Assembly: GCF_024171695.1 (NCBI RefSeq)
Contig: NZ_JAMTCF010000009.1
Span: 62,001-126,000 of the forward strand
Source: Actinosynnema pretiosum
Lineage (GTDB): Bacteria; Actinomycetota; Actinomycetes; Mycobacteriales; Pseudonocardiaceae
DNA length: 64,000 bases
Reading direction: 5' to 3'
The notes beneath the pieces are model-generated. The model worked only from the letters and a program-made list of their open reading frames with translations. It did no database searches and had not been told where the DNA came from. How positions within the stretch are numbered: position 1 is the stretch's first letter; every line of letters begins with the position of its first letter. This document shows, one piece after another, positions 52,468-61,601 of the stretch. Both the position numbers and the translations under genes were made by a program.

Positions 52468-52575
52468 GGAAATAGATCAAGCCCCGACCGCGTTACCGCA
52501 GGTCAGAGCTTGATTCACCCGGCGAAAGGTGAGTGCCCCCGGCAGGATTCGAACCTGCGACACACGGTTTAGGAA
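52468..52575 (-). repeat. right attachment repeat
   Basis: Second copy of the 108-bp attachment repeat. It covers the 3' part of the intact tRNA (52534-52575) and 66 bp of the region 3' of it, with the hairpin ATCAAGC/GCTTGAT around an inner GACCGCG/CGC-A-GGTC stem. Confidence 0.9.
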
Positions 52576-52606
52576 ACCGATGCTCTATCCCCTGAGCTAC
52601 GAGGGC
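52534..52606 (-). tRNA. tRNA-Arg(CCT)
   Basis: A 73-nt cloverleaf read on the minus strand: acceptor GCCCTCG paired with CGGGGGC (one T-G), D arm with AGCTCAGGGGATAGAGC, anticodon loop TTTCCTAAA with anticodon CCT (52571-52573), T loop GTTCGAATC, discriminator A. CCA is not encoded. It is the intact target gene of the AICE; its 3' part is duplicated at the left end. Confidence 0.95.
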
Positions 52607-52782
52607 GCGTCCCACAGCCTACCGGGCGCCCATCACCCGTGCGGACCCAGGGGGTGCACATCGCGTGAGATCCCCCCTCCTCCGGTTTCCGCTGTTGGGG
52701 GGAACCCGGCCCCGCCCGCTTCTGCCCGCCCGGTTCCCGGGGTACAGAAGTTGCATCCCCATCCCGATGCGAAGGTTCACCC

Positions 52783-53745
52783 ATGAGCGGTAGACCCTGG
52801 CCCGACTTCCGGCCCGGACCCCTCGGGGCCGTTGGTTCCTGGTGGCGGCGGCGGCAGATGCGGCGGGCCGAGCAGTTCACGTTCGTGCCGCCTCCGACCA
52901 CGCACGAGCTGGTGTTCGAGACACCGCTGCCCTCCGCGGTGTACGGGCTCGACTTCCACGCCAAGTTCACCATCCACTGGCGGGTCGACCTGGCCTCCGG
53001 GTTGCGGCACCACTCGCCGCGCAGCGCCGCCGTCAACGACGTCGTCCAGCGGGCCCGCGCGGTCACCGAGGGCTCGATGCTGGTGCACCACGCGCCGCTC
53101 AAGCACCAGCTCGGGGACGAGCTCGCCGACGAGCGGCAGGTCGAGGGCACGCACGTGTGGGCGCGCGCCGAGCACGTCGAGCTGCGCGTGGACGACACCG
53201 ACCTGGAGATGGCGCGCAAGCACATCGAGCTGCTGCGCGCCACGACCATCCGCCAGGCCGAGCGCGACGCCGAGCGGGACGAGATCCGGTACCTGCGGGA
53301 CGAGGTGCTCACCGACCTGTCCACCGCCACGATCTGGTGGCTGCACCGCAACGGCTACCAGGTGGAGCAGGCCGTGGGGCTCGCCCAGCAGCTCGGCGAC
53401 CTCGTCCGGATCGCCGCCCAGCGCCGCGACCAGCACTGGGCCGACGCCCTCGTCGCCAGCTTCGAGAGCGCCATCCCGCGCCTGTCCCACGACCACCGCA
53501 CCGACCTGCGCCAGCACCTCGCCCAGGCCCTCGGCGTCTACGGGGGCACCTCCGTCGCGGCCGAGTTCGCCGACCAGGTCGGGCTTCCCCAGGGCCAGCC
53601 CCAGCAGAACCAGCAACCACCGCCCCCCACCATCCCCGCCCAGAAACCCCCGGAGCAGCTCACCACCGGCCCCGACGACCCCCGCGACCGGCTCGAACCC
53701 GGTGACGCCACCCCGCGCAACGGCGTCGCGAACCCGCACCGCTGA
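52783..53745 (+). CDS. hypothetical protein, possibly SPFH-like
   Basis: A 320-aa protein from ATG 52783. An N-terminal basic segment (WWRRRQMRRAEQF) is followed by a beta-rich part (FETPLPSAVYGLDFHAKFTIHWRV) and a long charged helix (RQAERDAERDEIRYLRDEVL), an order that recalls SPFH/band-7 proteins. There is no obvious transmembrane helix. The last ~60 residues are a Gln/Pro-rich disordered tail. The SPFH idea is weak. Isolated between the tRNA and a terminator. Confidence 0.6.
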   Translation: MSGRPWPDFRPGPLGAVGSWWRRRQMRRAEQFTFVPPPTTHELVFETPLPSAVYGLDFHAKFTIHWRVDLASGLRHHSPRSAAVNDVVQRARAVTEGSMLVHHAPLKHQLGDELADERQVEGTHVWARAEHVELRVDDTDLEMARKHIELLRATTIRQAERDAERDEIRYLRDEVLTDLSTATIWWLHRNGYQVEQAVGLAQQLGDLVRIAAQRRDQHWADALVASFESAIPRLSHDHRTDLRQHLAQALGVYGGTSVAAEFADQVGLPQGQPQQNQQPPPPTIPAQKPPEQLTTGPDDPRDRLEPGDATPRNGVANPHR

Positions 53746-53776
53746 CCCCGCCCCGCGCCGGAACAGCCGGAACAGC

Positions 53777-53814
53777 GGAAGACCCCGGTCCCTGGGGGTG
53801 GACCGGGGTCTTCC
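53777..53814. terminator. bidirectional terminator
   Basis: Perfect 15-bp stem GGAAGACCCCGGTCC (53777-53791)/GGACCGGGGTCTTCC (53800-53814), loop CTGGGGGT, between convergent genes. Confidence 0.85.
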
Positions 53815-53952
53815 TGTGGGCCGGTCCACGGTTCGTAGACCTCAAGTTCGTACAGCGAGTATCCGGAACCGGGCCCTGGTTGGGAACCCGTCATTTGTAC
53901 GAACCCCTTCTGGCGGGGTCACGTGAAATACCGGAAAACCCGCTCCCACCAG

Positions 53953-56850
53953 CTACTTCGCGCGCAGTGAAGCCCATTCCACGTCGTTCCGGAAGACTTC
54001 GACCGAATGCGCGCTGCCGAACACCGAAGCGGTTCGCCGCGACGGGAACTGCACCACCTGCTGGTAGGTCGGCCGGTTCTGCCAGCTGATCTTGTCCTGG
54101 GTGATGCCGCCCATCGCCCGGTGCACGATGGTGTCCGCGCACCACTGGTCGCCCGCCGAGCAGCTGTCGTCACCGGGGTAGGTCGTGGTCGCGGGCACCG
54201 CGATCGCCCGCCGCAGGCTGTCCAGCAGCACCTGCCTGCACCGCGCCAGGTCGCCGTCACCGCAGTACTCCGCGCCCAGCGGCCCGGCCACCTGGTCGCC
54301 CAGCACCGCCCGCAGGTCCTTCTGCGCGAAGCCCCACCAGCCGTACTGGAACGCCGACCCCTTGTGCTGCTGCACGCCGCGCGGGTCGGACGGCGACTCG
54401 TCCACCTGGAGCGCCCCGACGAGCGCGCTGTTCAGCGCGTCGCCGAGCCCCGGCCGGAACTGCGCGTCCACCAGCAGCGTCCACCACGCGTCCAGCGTCC
54501 GGATGGCGTCGGCGTGCGCGTACACCTTGCTGCCCTTGGCGGTCTCGGTGCGCAGCGACCCGGAGGCCACCCACGCCCTGAGCTTCTGCACGGTCGGCGC
54601 CAGGTCCGCGTCGGTCACCGTCCCCAGCACGCGCAGCACCTCCGGCAGCACCCGCTCGGCCCGCAGGTCCGCGAGCCCGGCCTCGGCGACCGCCTTCGTC
54701 ACCGCCGCCCGGTCCACCTTCGCGCCGTTCGCGATGAGCGCCCGCACCCGCTTGTCCAGCAGGTCGCCGCGGTGCACCGACGACATCCCGTAGCCGCCGG
54801 ACGAGTGGTCCAGCGCCTGCTTGTTGTTCCAGCTCACGTAGAAGTCCTGGTTCACCGACTGCGGGTGCTGCGCGAACGTCGTGTACGACGCCGAGTTGTC
54901 GTCGGGGTTCCAGTTCTGCCACTCGTACGCCTGCTCGGCCTTCACCGGCAGGTCCGGGTCGACGTCGGCCTTGCGCACCGGGTTCAGCCCCGAGTTGAAG
55001 TAGGCGATGTCGTTCGCGTCCGCGTAGAACCAGTTGAACGCGTACCCGACCCGCTCGGCCGCCCGCTGGAACGCCTGCGCCGAGGTGATCGCGCCGGGGT
55101 CGTTGAACTCCTGGAACCCGATGATCGGGTCGACCTCGCGCATGTAGGTGGACCGCAGCGCCGTGTAGGCCACGAACTTGCCGCCGACCTTCGCCCGCGA
55201 CTGCACCAGCCCGTACTTGGTGCGGTACACCACGAGCGTGTAGGAACCGGCGGGCGTCGGGTCGGCGACCGTCGACTTCCAGGCGTTCTTGCGCTCCAAC
55301 CGCTCCATCGGCACGCACTGCCCGCGCAGCAGGTAGTGCGCCGAGCCCGCCGTCGGCTGCCCGTTCGGCTCGCACAGCTCGACCGCGTAGGTGTCGGTGA
55401 TGTCCTGGCCCGACGAGGTCGCGCTCCACGAGTAGTCCAGGCCGCGCCCGAGCTGCACGTACATGTTGACGCCCGCGAACGACACGCCGCGCGCCCGCAG
55501 GCCGGGGCCGTTGAGCTCCTGGAGCATCAGCAGCTGCGGCGCGAAGTAGCCGGTCTGCGGGCCCCACACGGCGATCGGGTTGCCGGTGGTGGTGTGCGCG
55601 CCGGAGATCGCGACCGCGTTCGACATGCCGCGCGGGCGGGACAGCAGGTCCTTGGGGAGCACGCCGTCGGCGAAGATCCCCTCCAGCGCCTTGAGGTCGT
55701 CCGGGGTGTCCACAGTGGACTGGCGGGCGGAGGTCTGGTCGTAGACGATCGGCTCCGGCGTCACCGCCCCGCCGTCCGGCAGCGCCACGCCCCTCGGGTT
55801 CGCGGGCTCGGTCGCGTACGGGAAGCGCTGGCCGTCGTGCAGCGTCAGCGTCGCCTCGGGGTCGTTGCGCGCCCGGAACGAGCGCCACACCCGGTCGCCC
55901 GCCTCGGCGCCGTACTTGTTCTGCGCGGCCAGCCGCACCAGCGCGTTCTGCACCTCGCCGCCGCCGCCCGCGCCGAACAGCCCGCCGACGACTGCCGCGA
56001 TCGCGACCAGGTCGGTGGCCTTGAACGGCTGGATGTCGTTCCAGTTCGTGATCGCGTCGGCGTGCCCGGTCAGCACGTACTCGCCGGGGAAGTTCCGGTT
56101 CGCGATCGCCTGCGTGATGTAGGCGTTGACGCCCTGCAGGTAGTCGGTGACGTCCTGGAACGCCTGCCGACCGCGCTCGCCCTGCGCGGCGACCCGGTCG
56201 ATCTGGGCCTGGAGGTCGGCCTCGGTGTAGGCGATCTGCTTGACGAAGCTCTGCTCCAGCACCCGGTTGCCCTCGGCGCCGCCCGCGAACCCGGACAGCT
56301 GCCCGCGCCCGAGGTGCCGGAACAGGTCCATCAGCCACAGCCGGTCCTGCGCGGCGGCGTACCCGGCGCCGAACTGGGTGCCGGAGCGGGTGGTGCCGGT
56401 GATGTGCGGCATCCCGATCAGCTTGTCGCGCACGATGGTCACGTCGGCGCGCGGGCTGATCGTGCTCTCGACCTGGTTCGCGGGGACGCCGAACGAGGCG
56501 TCGTTGAAGAAGGTGGTCAGCTGGGCGTTGGTCAGCCCCTTGTGGCCGCTCGCCAGCGCGTCGTACTTGCCGAGCTGGTCGGCGGAGTGCGCGGGCCGGG
56601 TGCCGAAGACCTTGTGCGCCAGGATGTCGGCGAGGGTGGCGTTGCCGCTCTGGCCGGGCGGGACGATGTCGTGGCACTGGCCGAGGCAGGGGTCGTCGGC
56701 CAGTGCGGTCGGGCCCGCCACCGGGGCGGCGGGCGCGGGCGCCGTGATCGGCGGCTCGGTGACCGGGGCCGCCGACGCGGTCGCGGCGGTCACCGTCGTC
56801 GTGGCGGTGAGCAGTGCCACCGCCAGTGCTAACCGGGCGTTCTTCCGCAC
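53953..56850 (-). CDS. secreted penicillin acylase-family (Ntn) amidohydrolase
   Basis: A 965-aa preproprotein. The signal peptide ends in TASAAP (~residue 30). The chain is autocleaved in the family before a serine that becomes the N-terminal nucleophile: here PRGMSNAVAISGAHTTTG (~residue 400) holds that position, with GNPIAVWGPQTGYFAP after it. An alpha-chain region with GMPHITGTTRSGTQFGAGYA lies at ~100. Likely hydrolyses amide bonds of acyl-homoserine lactones, penicillins or lipopeptides; the substrate cannot be told. GTG 56850, with AGGAG eight bases upstream, is chosen over longer frames that read through the promoter region. Confidence 0.9.
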   Translation of the reverse strand: MRKNARLALAVALLTATTTVTAATASAAPVTEPPITAPAPAAPVAGPTALADDPCLGQCHDIVPPGQSGNATLADILAHKVFGTRPAHSADQLGKYDALASGHKGLTNAQLTTFFNDASFGVPANQVESTISPRADVTIVRDKLIGMPHITGTTRSGTQFGAGYAAAQDRLWLMDLFRHLGRGQLSGFAGGAEGNRVLEQSFVKQIAYTEADLQAQIDRVAAQGERGRQAFQDVTDYLQGVNAYITQAIANRNFPGEYVLTGHADAITNWNDIQPFKATDLVAIAAVVGGLFGAGGGGEVQNALVRLAAQNKYGAEAGDRVWRSFRARNDPEATLTLHDGQRFPYATEPANPRGVALPDGGAVTPEPIVYDQTSARQSTVDTPDDLKALEGIFADGVLPKDLLSRPRGMSNAVAISGAHTTTGNPIAVWGPQTGYFAPQLLMLQELNGPGLRARGVSFAGVNMYVQLGRGLDYSWSATSSGQDITDTYAVELCEPNGQPTAGSAHYLLRGQCVPMERLERKNAWKSTVADPTPAGSYTLVVYRTKYGLVQSRAKVGGKFVAYTALRSTYMREVDPIIGFQEFNDPGAITSAQAFQRAAERVGYAFNWFYADANDIAYFNSGLNPVRKADVDPDLPVKAEQAYEWQNWNPDDNSASYTTFAQHPQSVNQDFYVSWNNKQALDHSSGGYGMSSVHRGDLLDKRVRALIANGAKVDRAAVTKAVAEAGLADLRAERVLPEVLRVLGTVTDADLAPTVQKLRAWVASGSLRTETAKGSKVYAHADAIRTLDAWWTLLVDAQFRPGLGDALNSALVGALQVDESPSDPRGVQQHKGSAFQYGWWGFAQKDLRAVLGDQVAGPLGAEYCGDGDLARCRQVLLDSLRRAIAVPATTTYPGDDSCSAGDQWCADTIVHRAMGGITQDKISWQNRPTYQQVVQFPSRRTASVFGSAHSVEVFRNDVEWASLRAK

Positions 56851-57196
56851 GGGGATCGGGCTCCTCTCCGAGGGGTTGCCTGTGACGGAGGCTACGTTTG
56901 GCGGGGTGTTTGCGAAAGGCTTTCGCGTTTTATGAGTACGCGGTGAGCGGTGGAGCGGCAGCGCGTCCACGTGGCGTGGAACTGTGAAAACGGCCGATTC
57001 GGCGGACCGTTTCCGCACCTCCCGACGGGGGCGGTCCGCGCTGCTCCCGGTTATTCCTGGTAACTGTGAACGAGGTCGGGCCGTACTTCGGCGCGCCGGG
57101 ACCGTGGTGAGATAACGGCGTATTAACACCGGCTTGCGCATTGCCGCGCGGGTTCGGTTGCCGCACAAGCACGAAACGCCAACTCGGGGAGGCGTC

Positions 57197-57844
57197 GTGA
57201 TCAAGGTTGTGCTGGCCGACGACGAGGACCTCGTCCGGTCGGGCCTCCGGCTCATCCTCAGCAGCGCGGGTGACATCGACGTCGTCGCCGAGTGCGACGA
57301 CGGGCACCTGGTGGCCGAACTGGCCCGCCAGCACCGGCCGCACGTGGTGCTCCTGGACATCCGGATGCGCACCTCGGACGGGCTGGTCGCCCTCAGGAGG
57401 CTGCGCGCGCTGCCGGACCCGCCGAAGGTCGCGATGCTGACGACCTTCGACGTGGACGAGTACGTCAGCGAGGCGCTCCGGTTGGGCGCCAGCGGGTTCC
57501 TGCTCAAGGACACCGAGCCGGAGCAGCTGGTCAAGGCCGTCCGGGACCTGGCGCGCGGCGGCGCGGTGCTCGACCCCGGCGTCGCGGCCCGCGTGCTGGC
57601 CGCCGTCGCGGACGGGGAGCGGGCCGCCGAGCCCGCGCGCAGACTGCTGTCCTCGCTGTCCGAGCGGGAGCGCGAGGTCCTGGTGCTGATCGGGCAGGGC
57701 ATGTCCAACGCCGAGATCGGCGGGACGCTGCACCTGTCCGAGGCCACGGTCAAGGGCTACGTGTCGTCGGTGCTGGGCAAGATCGGCGCCGTCAACCGGG
57801 TCCAGGCCGCGCTGGTGGCCTATCGGGGCGGGCTGATCGCCTGA
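57197..57844 (+). CDS. NarL/FixJ-type response regulator
   Basis: A 215-aa protein. Receiver domain: VVLADDEDLVRSGLRLIL (acidic pair DD), phosphoacceptor in VVLLDIRMRTSDGL (~residue 53), then MLTTFDVDEYV and the lysine in GFLLKDTEPEQL. The C-terminal LuxR HTH is LSEREREVLVLIGQGMSNAEI and ATVKGYVSSVLGKI. GTG 57197 with GGGGAGG upstream. No histidine kinase lies next to it. Convergent with the GGDEF protein and divergent from the penicillin acylase. Confidence 0.93.
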   Translation: MIKVVLADDEDLVRSGLRLILSSAGDIDVVAECDDGHLVAELARQHRPHVVLLDIRMRTSDGLVALRRLRALPDPPKVAMLTTFDVDEYVSEALRLGASGFLLKDTEPEQLVKAVRDLARGGAVLDPGVAARVLAAVADGERAAEPARRLLSSLSEREREVLVLIGQGMSNAEIGGTLHLSEATVKGYVSSVLGKIGAVNRVQAALVAYRGGLIA

Positions 57845-57857
57845 GCGCGCACCGCCG

Positions 57858-57879
57858 GACCCCGGCGGGCGCCGGGGTC
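57858..57879. terminator. bidirectional hairpin
   Basis: GACCCCGGC (57858-57866)/GCCGGGGTC (57871-57879), loop GGGC, between the convergent response-regulator and GGDEF genes. Confidence 0.6.
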
Positions 57880-57887
57880 GCGGCGCG

Positions 57888-59840
57888 CTAACCCACCGAG
57901 CCGGGACCCGCCGAGGGGACGCTGGACCGGTCGGCGGCGGGCTCGTCGGCGGCGGGTGCGCTGACGTCGGGTGCGCTGACGTCGGGCACGTTGACGTCGG
58001 CCGCGCCTGCGGTGCCGACCTCGGATCCGCCGACCTCGAAGTCGCCGACCTCCGAGTCGTCGCTGCCGGGCGCCTCGGCGTCGAGCGCGGGCAGCGGCAG
58101 CTCTTCCACCACAACGGTTTCCGGCTCCTCGGCGACCGGCTCGACCGCGGGCCGGTCCGCCTCGGCGGCCGGGACCTCGGCGGCTTCCACCGCCGCGACC
58201 GCCGCGGGTTCCCCGCGCTCCGCGTCACGTCCCGGCCGCCCGCGCCCGGCGCCGTCCCGCCCGCGCCTCGTGCCGTCCACCCCGGAGGCACCCGAGCCGT
58301 CCACCACCGCGCAGTCCACCTCGGCGCCTGCGGTCACCGCTTCCCCGGCGTGGCCCTCCGAGTCCGGTCCCTCGACCTCGACCCGGTTGCGCCCCAACCG
58401 CTTCGCCCGGTACAGCGCCATGTCCGCCGCCGCGAACAGCTGGTCCAGCTTCGCGGGCCCCGCCGCGACCCCGATCGACACCGTGGGCCGCCGGGTGATC
58501 CCGAGGACCACCTGCCAGTCGTGCCCGTCCACCGCCGCCCTGATCCGCTCGGCCACCACCGGACCGGCCTCCGGGCCGCCGCCGCCCGCCGAGTTCCCCA
58601 GCAGCACCACGAACTCGTCGCCCGCCCACCGCGCCACCAGGTCGTCCGACCTGGTCTCCCGGCGCAGCAGCTGGGCTATCTCGCGCAGCGTCGCGTCACC
58701 GGCCGCGTGCCCGGCGTCGTCGTTGACGTCCTTGAACCAGTCCACGTCCACCAGCACCAGCCACGGCACCCGCCCGCGCGCCGCCGTGCCCTCCAGCAGC
58801 GTCGCGGCGGCCCGCTCCAGGCCGAGCCGGTTCGCCAGCCCGGTCAGCGGGTCGCGCGCCGCGGCCTCCTGCGCCGCCAGCGCCAACCGCTGCGCCTGCA
58901 CCGCGACCCTGCGCTGCTCCAGGGCCTGCCCGAGCCCCTCCTGCAGCGTCACCGTCGCGGTCGTGCCCGCCGACACGCTGCACCGCAGCGCCGCCGCCTC
59001 GCCCACCGGGTCGCCGAGGCCCGCGCAGATGTCCGCCAGGTCCTGGGAGAACCGCAGCAGCAGCGACGGGTCGTTGATCGACTCGGCGGCGGTCACCGCC
59101 CGGCTGCCCAGGGTGCGCGCCCGCAGCAGGTCGCCGCGATCGCGGTGCACCACGGCCAGCACCCAGTTGCCGACCGCCAGCGCCCACTTGTCGTCGGCCA
59201 CCAGCGCCCGCCGCACCGTCTCGTCGGCGTGCAGCTGGGCCTGCCACAGCTCGCCGACCCCGGCCAGCGAGCGGCTGTACGCGCCCAGCAGCGCCCGCGC
59301 CATGTGGTCGTCGTCCACCAGCGGCAGCCCCTCGGCCAGGCACTGCCGCGCCTCCTCGAACGCGGCCCGCGCCACGTCGGGCGGCGACGAGATCGCCCGG
59401 AAGTTCAGCAGCCCGCCGAGGCCCTGCAGGGAGATGGCGAGCACCTCGGGGTCGCCCGCGCGGCGCGCGATGCTCACCGCGACCCGCATCATGTCCACCG
59501 CCGCCCTGCGGTTGCCGATGCCCTCCAGCAGGTAGGCGAGGGCGTGCGTGGCGCGCGCGGCGTCCGGGTGGTCGGGGTCCTCGCCCTCCAGGTCGCTCCA
59601 GCCCTCGGCGGCCAGCTCCAGCGCCAGTGGGATGCGGCCGAGCCGCCACGCCAGCTTGGCCCGGTTGACCAGGGCGGCCGAGCGCGCCCAGCGGTCGACG
59701 TCCGGCGGGGGCCGGTTGACCACCTCGTCGAAGGTGGTGTTGGCCTCCGCCAGCCTGCCCGCGTTCAGCAGCGCCTTGATCCTGGCCTCGGGGTCGGAGA
59801 CCTCGTCCGCTCGCTGGTCCACTCGTGCTCGCCACTCCAT
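57888..59840 (-). CDS. TPR-GGDEF diguanylate cyclase with long acidic tail
   Basis: A 650-aa protein. N-terminal helical TPR-like repeats (~1-320) include HALAYLLEGIGNRRAAVDMM. The GGDEF domain (~325-500) begins DPLTGLANRLGLERA. The active motif reads RWAGDEFVVLL, i.e. AGDEF in place of GGDEF, with an RSDD inhibitory-site-like RxxD exactly five residues upstream, so product inhibition may be kept. The last ~150 residues are Glu/Ala/Val-rich and disordered with repeats (VPDVSAPDVSAP). Predicted cytosolic. ATG 59840. It probably makes cyclic di-GMP in response to a partner bound by the TPR region. Confidence 0.88.
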   Translation of the reverse strand: MEWRARVDQRADEVSDPEARIKALLNAGRLAEANTTFDEVVNRPPPDVDRWARSAALVNRAKLAWRLGRIPLALELAAEGWSDLEGEDPDHPDAARATHALAYLLEGIGNRRAAVDMMRVAVSIARRAGDPEVLAISLQGLGGLLNFRAISSPPDVARAAFEEARQCLAEGLPLVDDDHMARALLGAYSRSLAGVGELWQAQLHADETVRRALVADDKWALAVGNWVLAVVHRDRGDLLRARTLGSRAVTAAESINDPSLLLRFSQDLADICAGLGDPVGEAAALRCSVSAGTTATVTLQEGLGQALEQRRVAVQAQRLALAAQEAAARDPLTGLANRLGLERAAATLLEGTAARGRVPWLVLVDVDWFKDVNDDAGHAAGDATLREIAQLLRRETRSDDLVARWAGDEFVVLLGNSAGGGGPEAGPVVAERIRAAVDGHDWQVVLGITRRPTVSIGVAAGPAKLDQLFAAADMALYRAKRLGRNRVEVEGPDSEGHAGEAVTAGAEVDCAVVDGSGASGVDGTRRGRDGAGRGRPGRDAERGEPAAVAAVEAAEVPAAEADRPAVEPVAEEPETVVVEELPLPALDAEAPGSDDSEVGDFEVGGSEVGTAGAADVNVPDVSAPDVSAPAADEPAADRSSVPSAGPGSVG

Positions 59841-59898
59841 TCCGACTCGGCGCGCTGGGCACGCTGACCCGCTCGCCCGCCGTCACGGCTTCACCAGG

Positions 59899-60531
59899 CT
59901 ACCGGGAGGAGCGCTGCGTGTATCGCTCCTGGTGCAGTACCGCCTCCAGGGGCACTCGGTTGCGCCACCCGTGGCGTTCCAAGTCGGGTGCACCGGGGAG
60001 TTCCGTGACCGGTCCGAGGCACAGCCACGCGACCGGGCGAACCCCTTCGGGTAGTCCGAGCAACCCGCTGAGCACCTCCTCGCGGTAGAAGCTCACCCAG
60101 CCGACGCCCAAGCCCTCCTCGGTGGCGGCCAGCCACAGGTTCTGGATGGCCAGGCACACCGAGTACAGCCCGGCGTCGGCGATCGCGTGCCTGCCGAGCA
60201 CGGCGGGGGAGCCGCGCTCCGGGTCGTAGGCCACGGCCACGCCGAGCGTGGACTCCATGATCCCCTCGACCTTGATCCGGGAGAAGACCTCGGCGCGCTC
60301 GCCGGTCAGCTCGGCGGCGAACACCTCGCGCTCGGCGGCGACGTGGTCGCGGAACGCCGAGCGGGTCGCCGCGTCGCGCACCAGCACGAAGTCCCACGGC
60401 TGGGTCAGCCCCACGCTCGGGGCGGCGTGCGCGGCGGACAGGACGCGGCGCAGCACGTCGTCCGGGATCGGGGCCCCGGTGAACTCGCCCCTGGTGTCCC
60501 GGCGGCGGTGCAGCACGTCGTAGAAGCTCAT
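59899..60531 (-). CDS. bluB: 5,6-dimethylbenzimidazole synthase
   Basis: A 210-aa BluB-type nitroreductase-fold protein: MSFYDVLHRRRDTRGEFTGAPI, then RRVLSAAHAAPSVGLTQPWDF and NLWLAATEEGLGVGWVSFY. BluB uses reduced FMN and O2 to cleave FMN into 5,6-dimethylbenzimidazole, the lower ligand of cobalamin. ATG 60531. It stands alone; no other cobalamin genes are nearby. A generic nitroreductase is a weaker alternative. Confidence 0.88.
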   Translation of the reverse strand: MSFYDVLHRRRDTRGEFTGAPIPDDVLRRVLSAAHAAPSVGLTQPWDFVLVRDAATRSAFRDHVAAEREVFAAELTGERAEVFSRIKVEGIMESTLGVAVAYDPERGSPAVLGRHAIADAGLYSVCLAIQNLWLAATEEGLGVGWVSFYREEVLSGLLGLPEGVRPVAWLCLGPVTELPGAPDLERHGWRNRVPLEAVLHQERYTQRSSR

Positions 60532-60630
60532 TCGGGTGATCGTGCCCGACGCGGACCCGCGAGCGGGGTCGGCGTGGTGATCACCACCGGCGCGCGCCGG
60601 GCGGTGCGGCGGACCGCACCGCCCGCGCGC

Positions 60631-60864
60631 CTACCTGCCCTTCGAGGGGTAGGGGAGCAGCGCCATCTCGCGGGCGTTCTTCACCGCGGTGGCCACCTGC
60701 CGCTGCTGCTGGGGCGTCAGCCCGGTCACCCGGCGGGAGCGGATCTTCCCCCGGTCCGACAGGAACTTCCGCAGCAGCGACGCGTCCTTCCAGTCCACCG
60801 CCTCCACGCCTTCGCGGCGCAGCAGGTTCGCCCGCTTCTTCGGGGCGCGTTCGGGCTTGGGCAT
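60631..60864 (-). CDS. rpsR: 30S ribosomal protein S18, zinc-free paralogue
   Basis: A 77-aa protein: [39 protein letters not shown] and [20 protein letters not shown] cover the S18 core. It contains no cysteines, so it is the C-minus form that replaces the zinc-binding version under zinc shortage. ATG 60864 preceded by GAGGACC. Last gene of the Zur-type operon. Confidence 0.95.
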   Translation of the reverse strand: MPKPERAPKKRANLLRREGVEAVDWKDASLLRKFLSDRGKIRSRRVTGLTPQQQRQVATAVKNAREMALLPYPSKGR

Positions 60865-60875
60865 CGCGGTCCTCC

Positions 60876-61172
60876 TCACCAGCTCGACTTGCGCACACCC
60901 GGCAGTTCACCGCGGTGCGCCATCTCCCGCAGCCGCAGCCGCGACAACCCGAAAGCCCGGTTGAAGGCGCGCGGCCTGCCGTCCACCGAGTCCCGGTTGC
61001 GCAGCCTGGTCGGGCTCGCGTCGCGCGGCAACCGCTGCAGCGCCCGCTGCGCCTCGTCCCGGCGCTCGGGGTCGGTGCGGATCAGCTCCTTCAGCTCGGC
61101 CCGCCGCTCGGCGTGCCTGGCCACGACCTCGCGCCGCTGCCGGTCCTTGGCGATCTTGGACTTCTTGGCCAC
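60876..61172 (-). CDS. rpsN: 30S ribosomal protein S14, zinc-free paralogue
   Basis: A 98-aa S14: [40 protein letters not shown] and [20 protein letters not shown]. The short zinc-type S14 has CxxC pairs; this long form has none. ATG 61172, one base after the stop of L33. Co-operonic with L28, L33 and S18. Confidence 0.95.
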   Translation of the reverse strand: MAKKSKIAKDRQRREVVARHAERRAELKELIRTDPERRDEAQRALQRLPRDASPTRLRNRDSVDGRPRAFNRAFGLSRLRLREMAHRGELPGVRKSSW

Positions 61173-61173
61173 G

Positions 61174-61341
61174 TCAGCGCTCCTCGCGGAAGTCGACGTG
61201 CCTGCGCACGACCGGGTCGAACTTGCGCAGCACCAGGCGGTCCGGGTCGTTGCGGCGGTTCTTGCGGGTCACGTAGGTGTAGCCGGTGCCCGCCGTCGAC
61301 CGCATCTTGATGATGGGCCGGATGTCGTTGCCCTTGGCCAT
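61174..61341 (-). CDS. rpmG: 50S ribosomal protein L33, zinc-free paralogue
   Basis: A 55-aa L33: [40 protein letters not shown] and [15 protein letters not shown]. It lacks the CxxC pairs of zinc-binding L33. Its ATG shares one base with the L28 stop (TGATG), so translation is coupled. Confidence 0.95.
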   Translation of the reverse strand: MAKGNDIRPIIKMRSTAGTGYTYVTRKNRRNDPDRLVLRKFDPVVRRHVDFREER

Positions 61342-61580
61342 CAGACCTTCTCCCCACGCCCGCGCAGCTCGGCGACGACGGACTCGACGCCGCGCCGGTC
61401 GACGGTCTTGATGCCCTTGGTGGACAGGGTGAGCACGACGTAGCGGTTCTCCGACGGCAGCCAGTACCTGCGGCGCTGGGTGTTGGGCAGCCAGCGGCGG
61501 TTGGTGCGGCGGTGGGAGTGCGAGACCTGCTTGCCGTAACCGGGTTTGCGCCCGGTCAGCTGGCAGTGGCGCGCGGACAA
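61341..61580 (-). CDS. rpmB: 50S ribosomal protein L28, zinc-free paralogue
   Basis: A 79-aa L28 from TTG 61580: [37 protein letters not shown] and [19 protein letters not shown]. Only one cysteine remains. AGGAGGGGG lies about eight bases upstream of the TTG, deciding this start over ATG codons further upstream. First gene of the operon, directly behind a Zur-type palindrome. Confidence 0.93.
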   Translation of the reverse strand: MSARHCQLTGRKPGYGKQVSHSHRRTNRRWLPNTQRRRYWLPSENRYVVLTLSTKGIKTVDRRGVESVVAELRGRGEKV

Positions 61581-61601
61581 GGGTGGCCCCCTCCTGTAGG
61601 G

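Larger units (their letters stand above)
42817..52575 (+). mobile_element. AICE integrated in tRNA-Arg(CCT)
   Basis: A ~9.65-kb element bounded by 108-bp direct repeats (106 identities) at 42817-42924 and 52468-52575 that include the 3' part of tRNA-Arg(CCT). Its gene set is that of pSAM2-like actinomycete integrative and conjugative elements: GntR regulator, Pra-like activator, FtsK-type transfer ATPase, RepSA-like initiator, Xis and a tyrosine integrase next to the right repeat, plus HD, NUDIX and HAD genes. No Spd genes are recognised. Confidence 0.92.

Noticed and set aside
53953..57753. A 1266-codon version of the penicillin acylase gene
   Set aside because: The upstream extension covers the promoter region and the divergent response-regulator gene; the signal peptide starts at GTG 56850.
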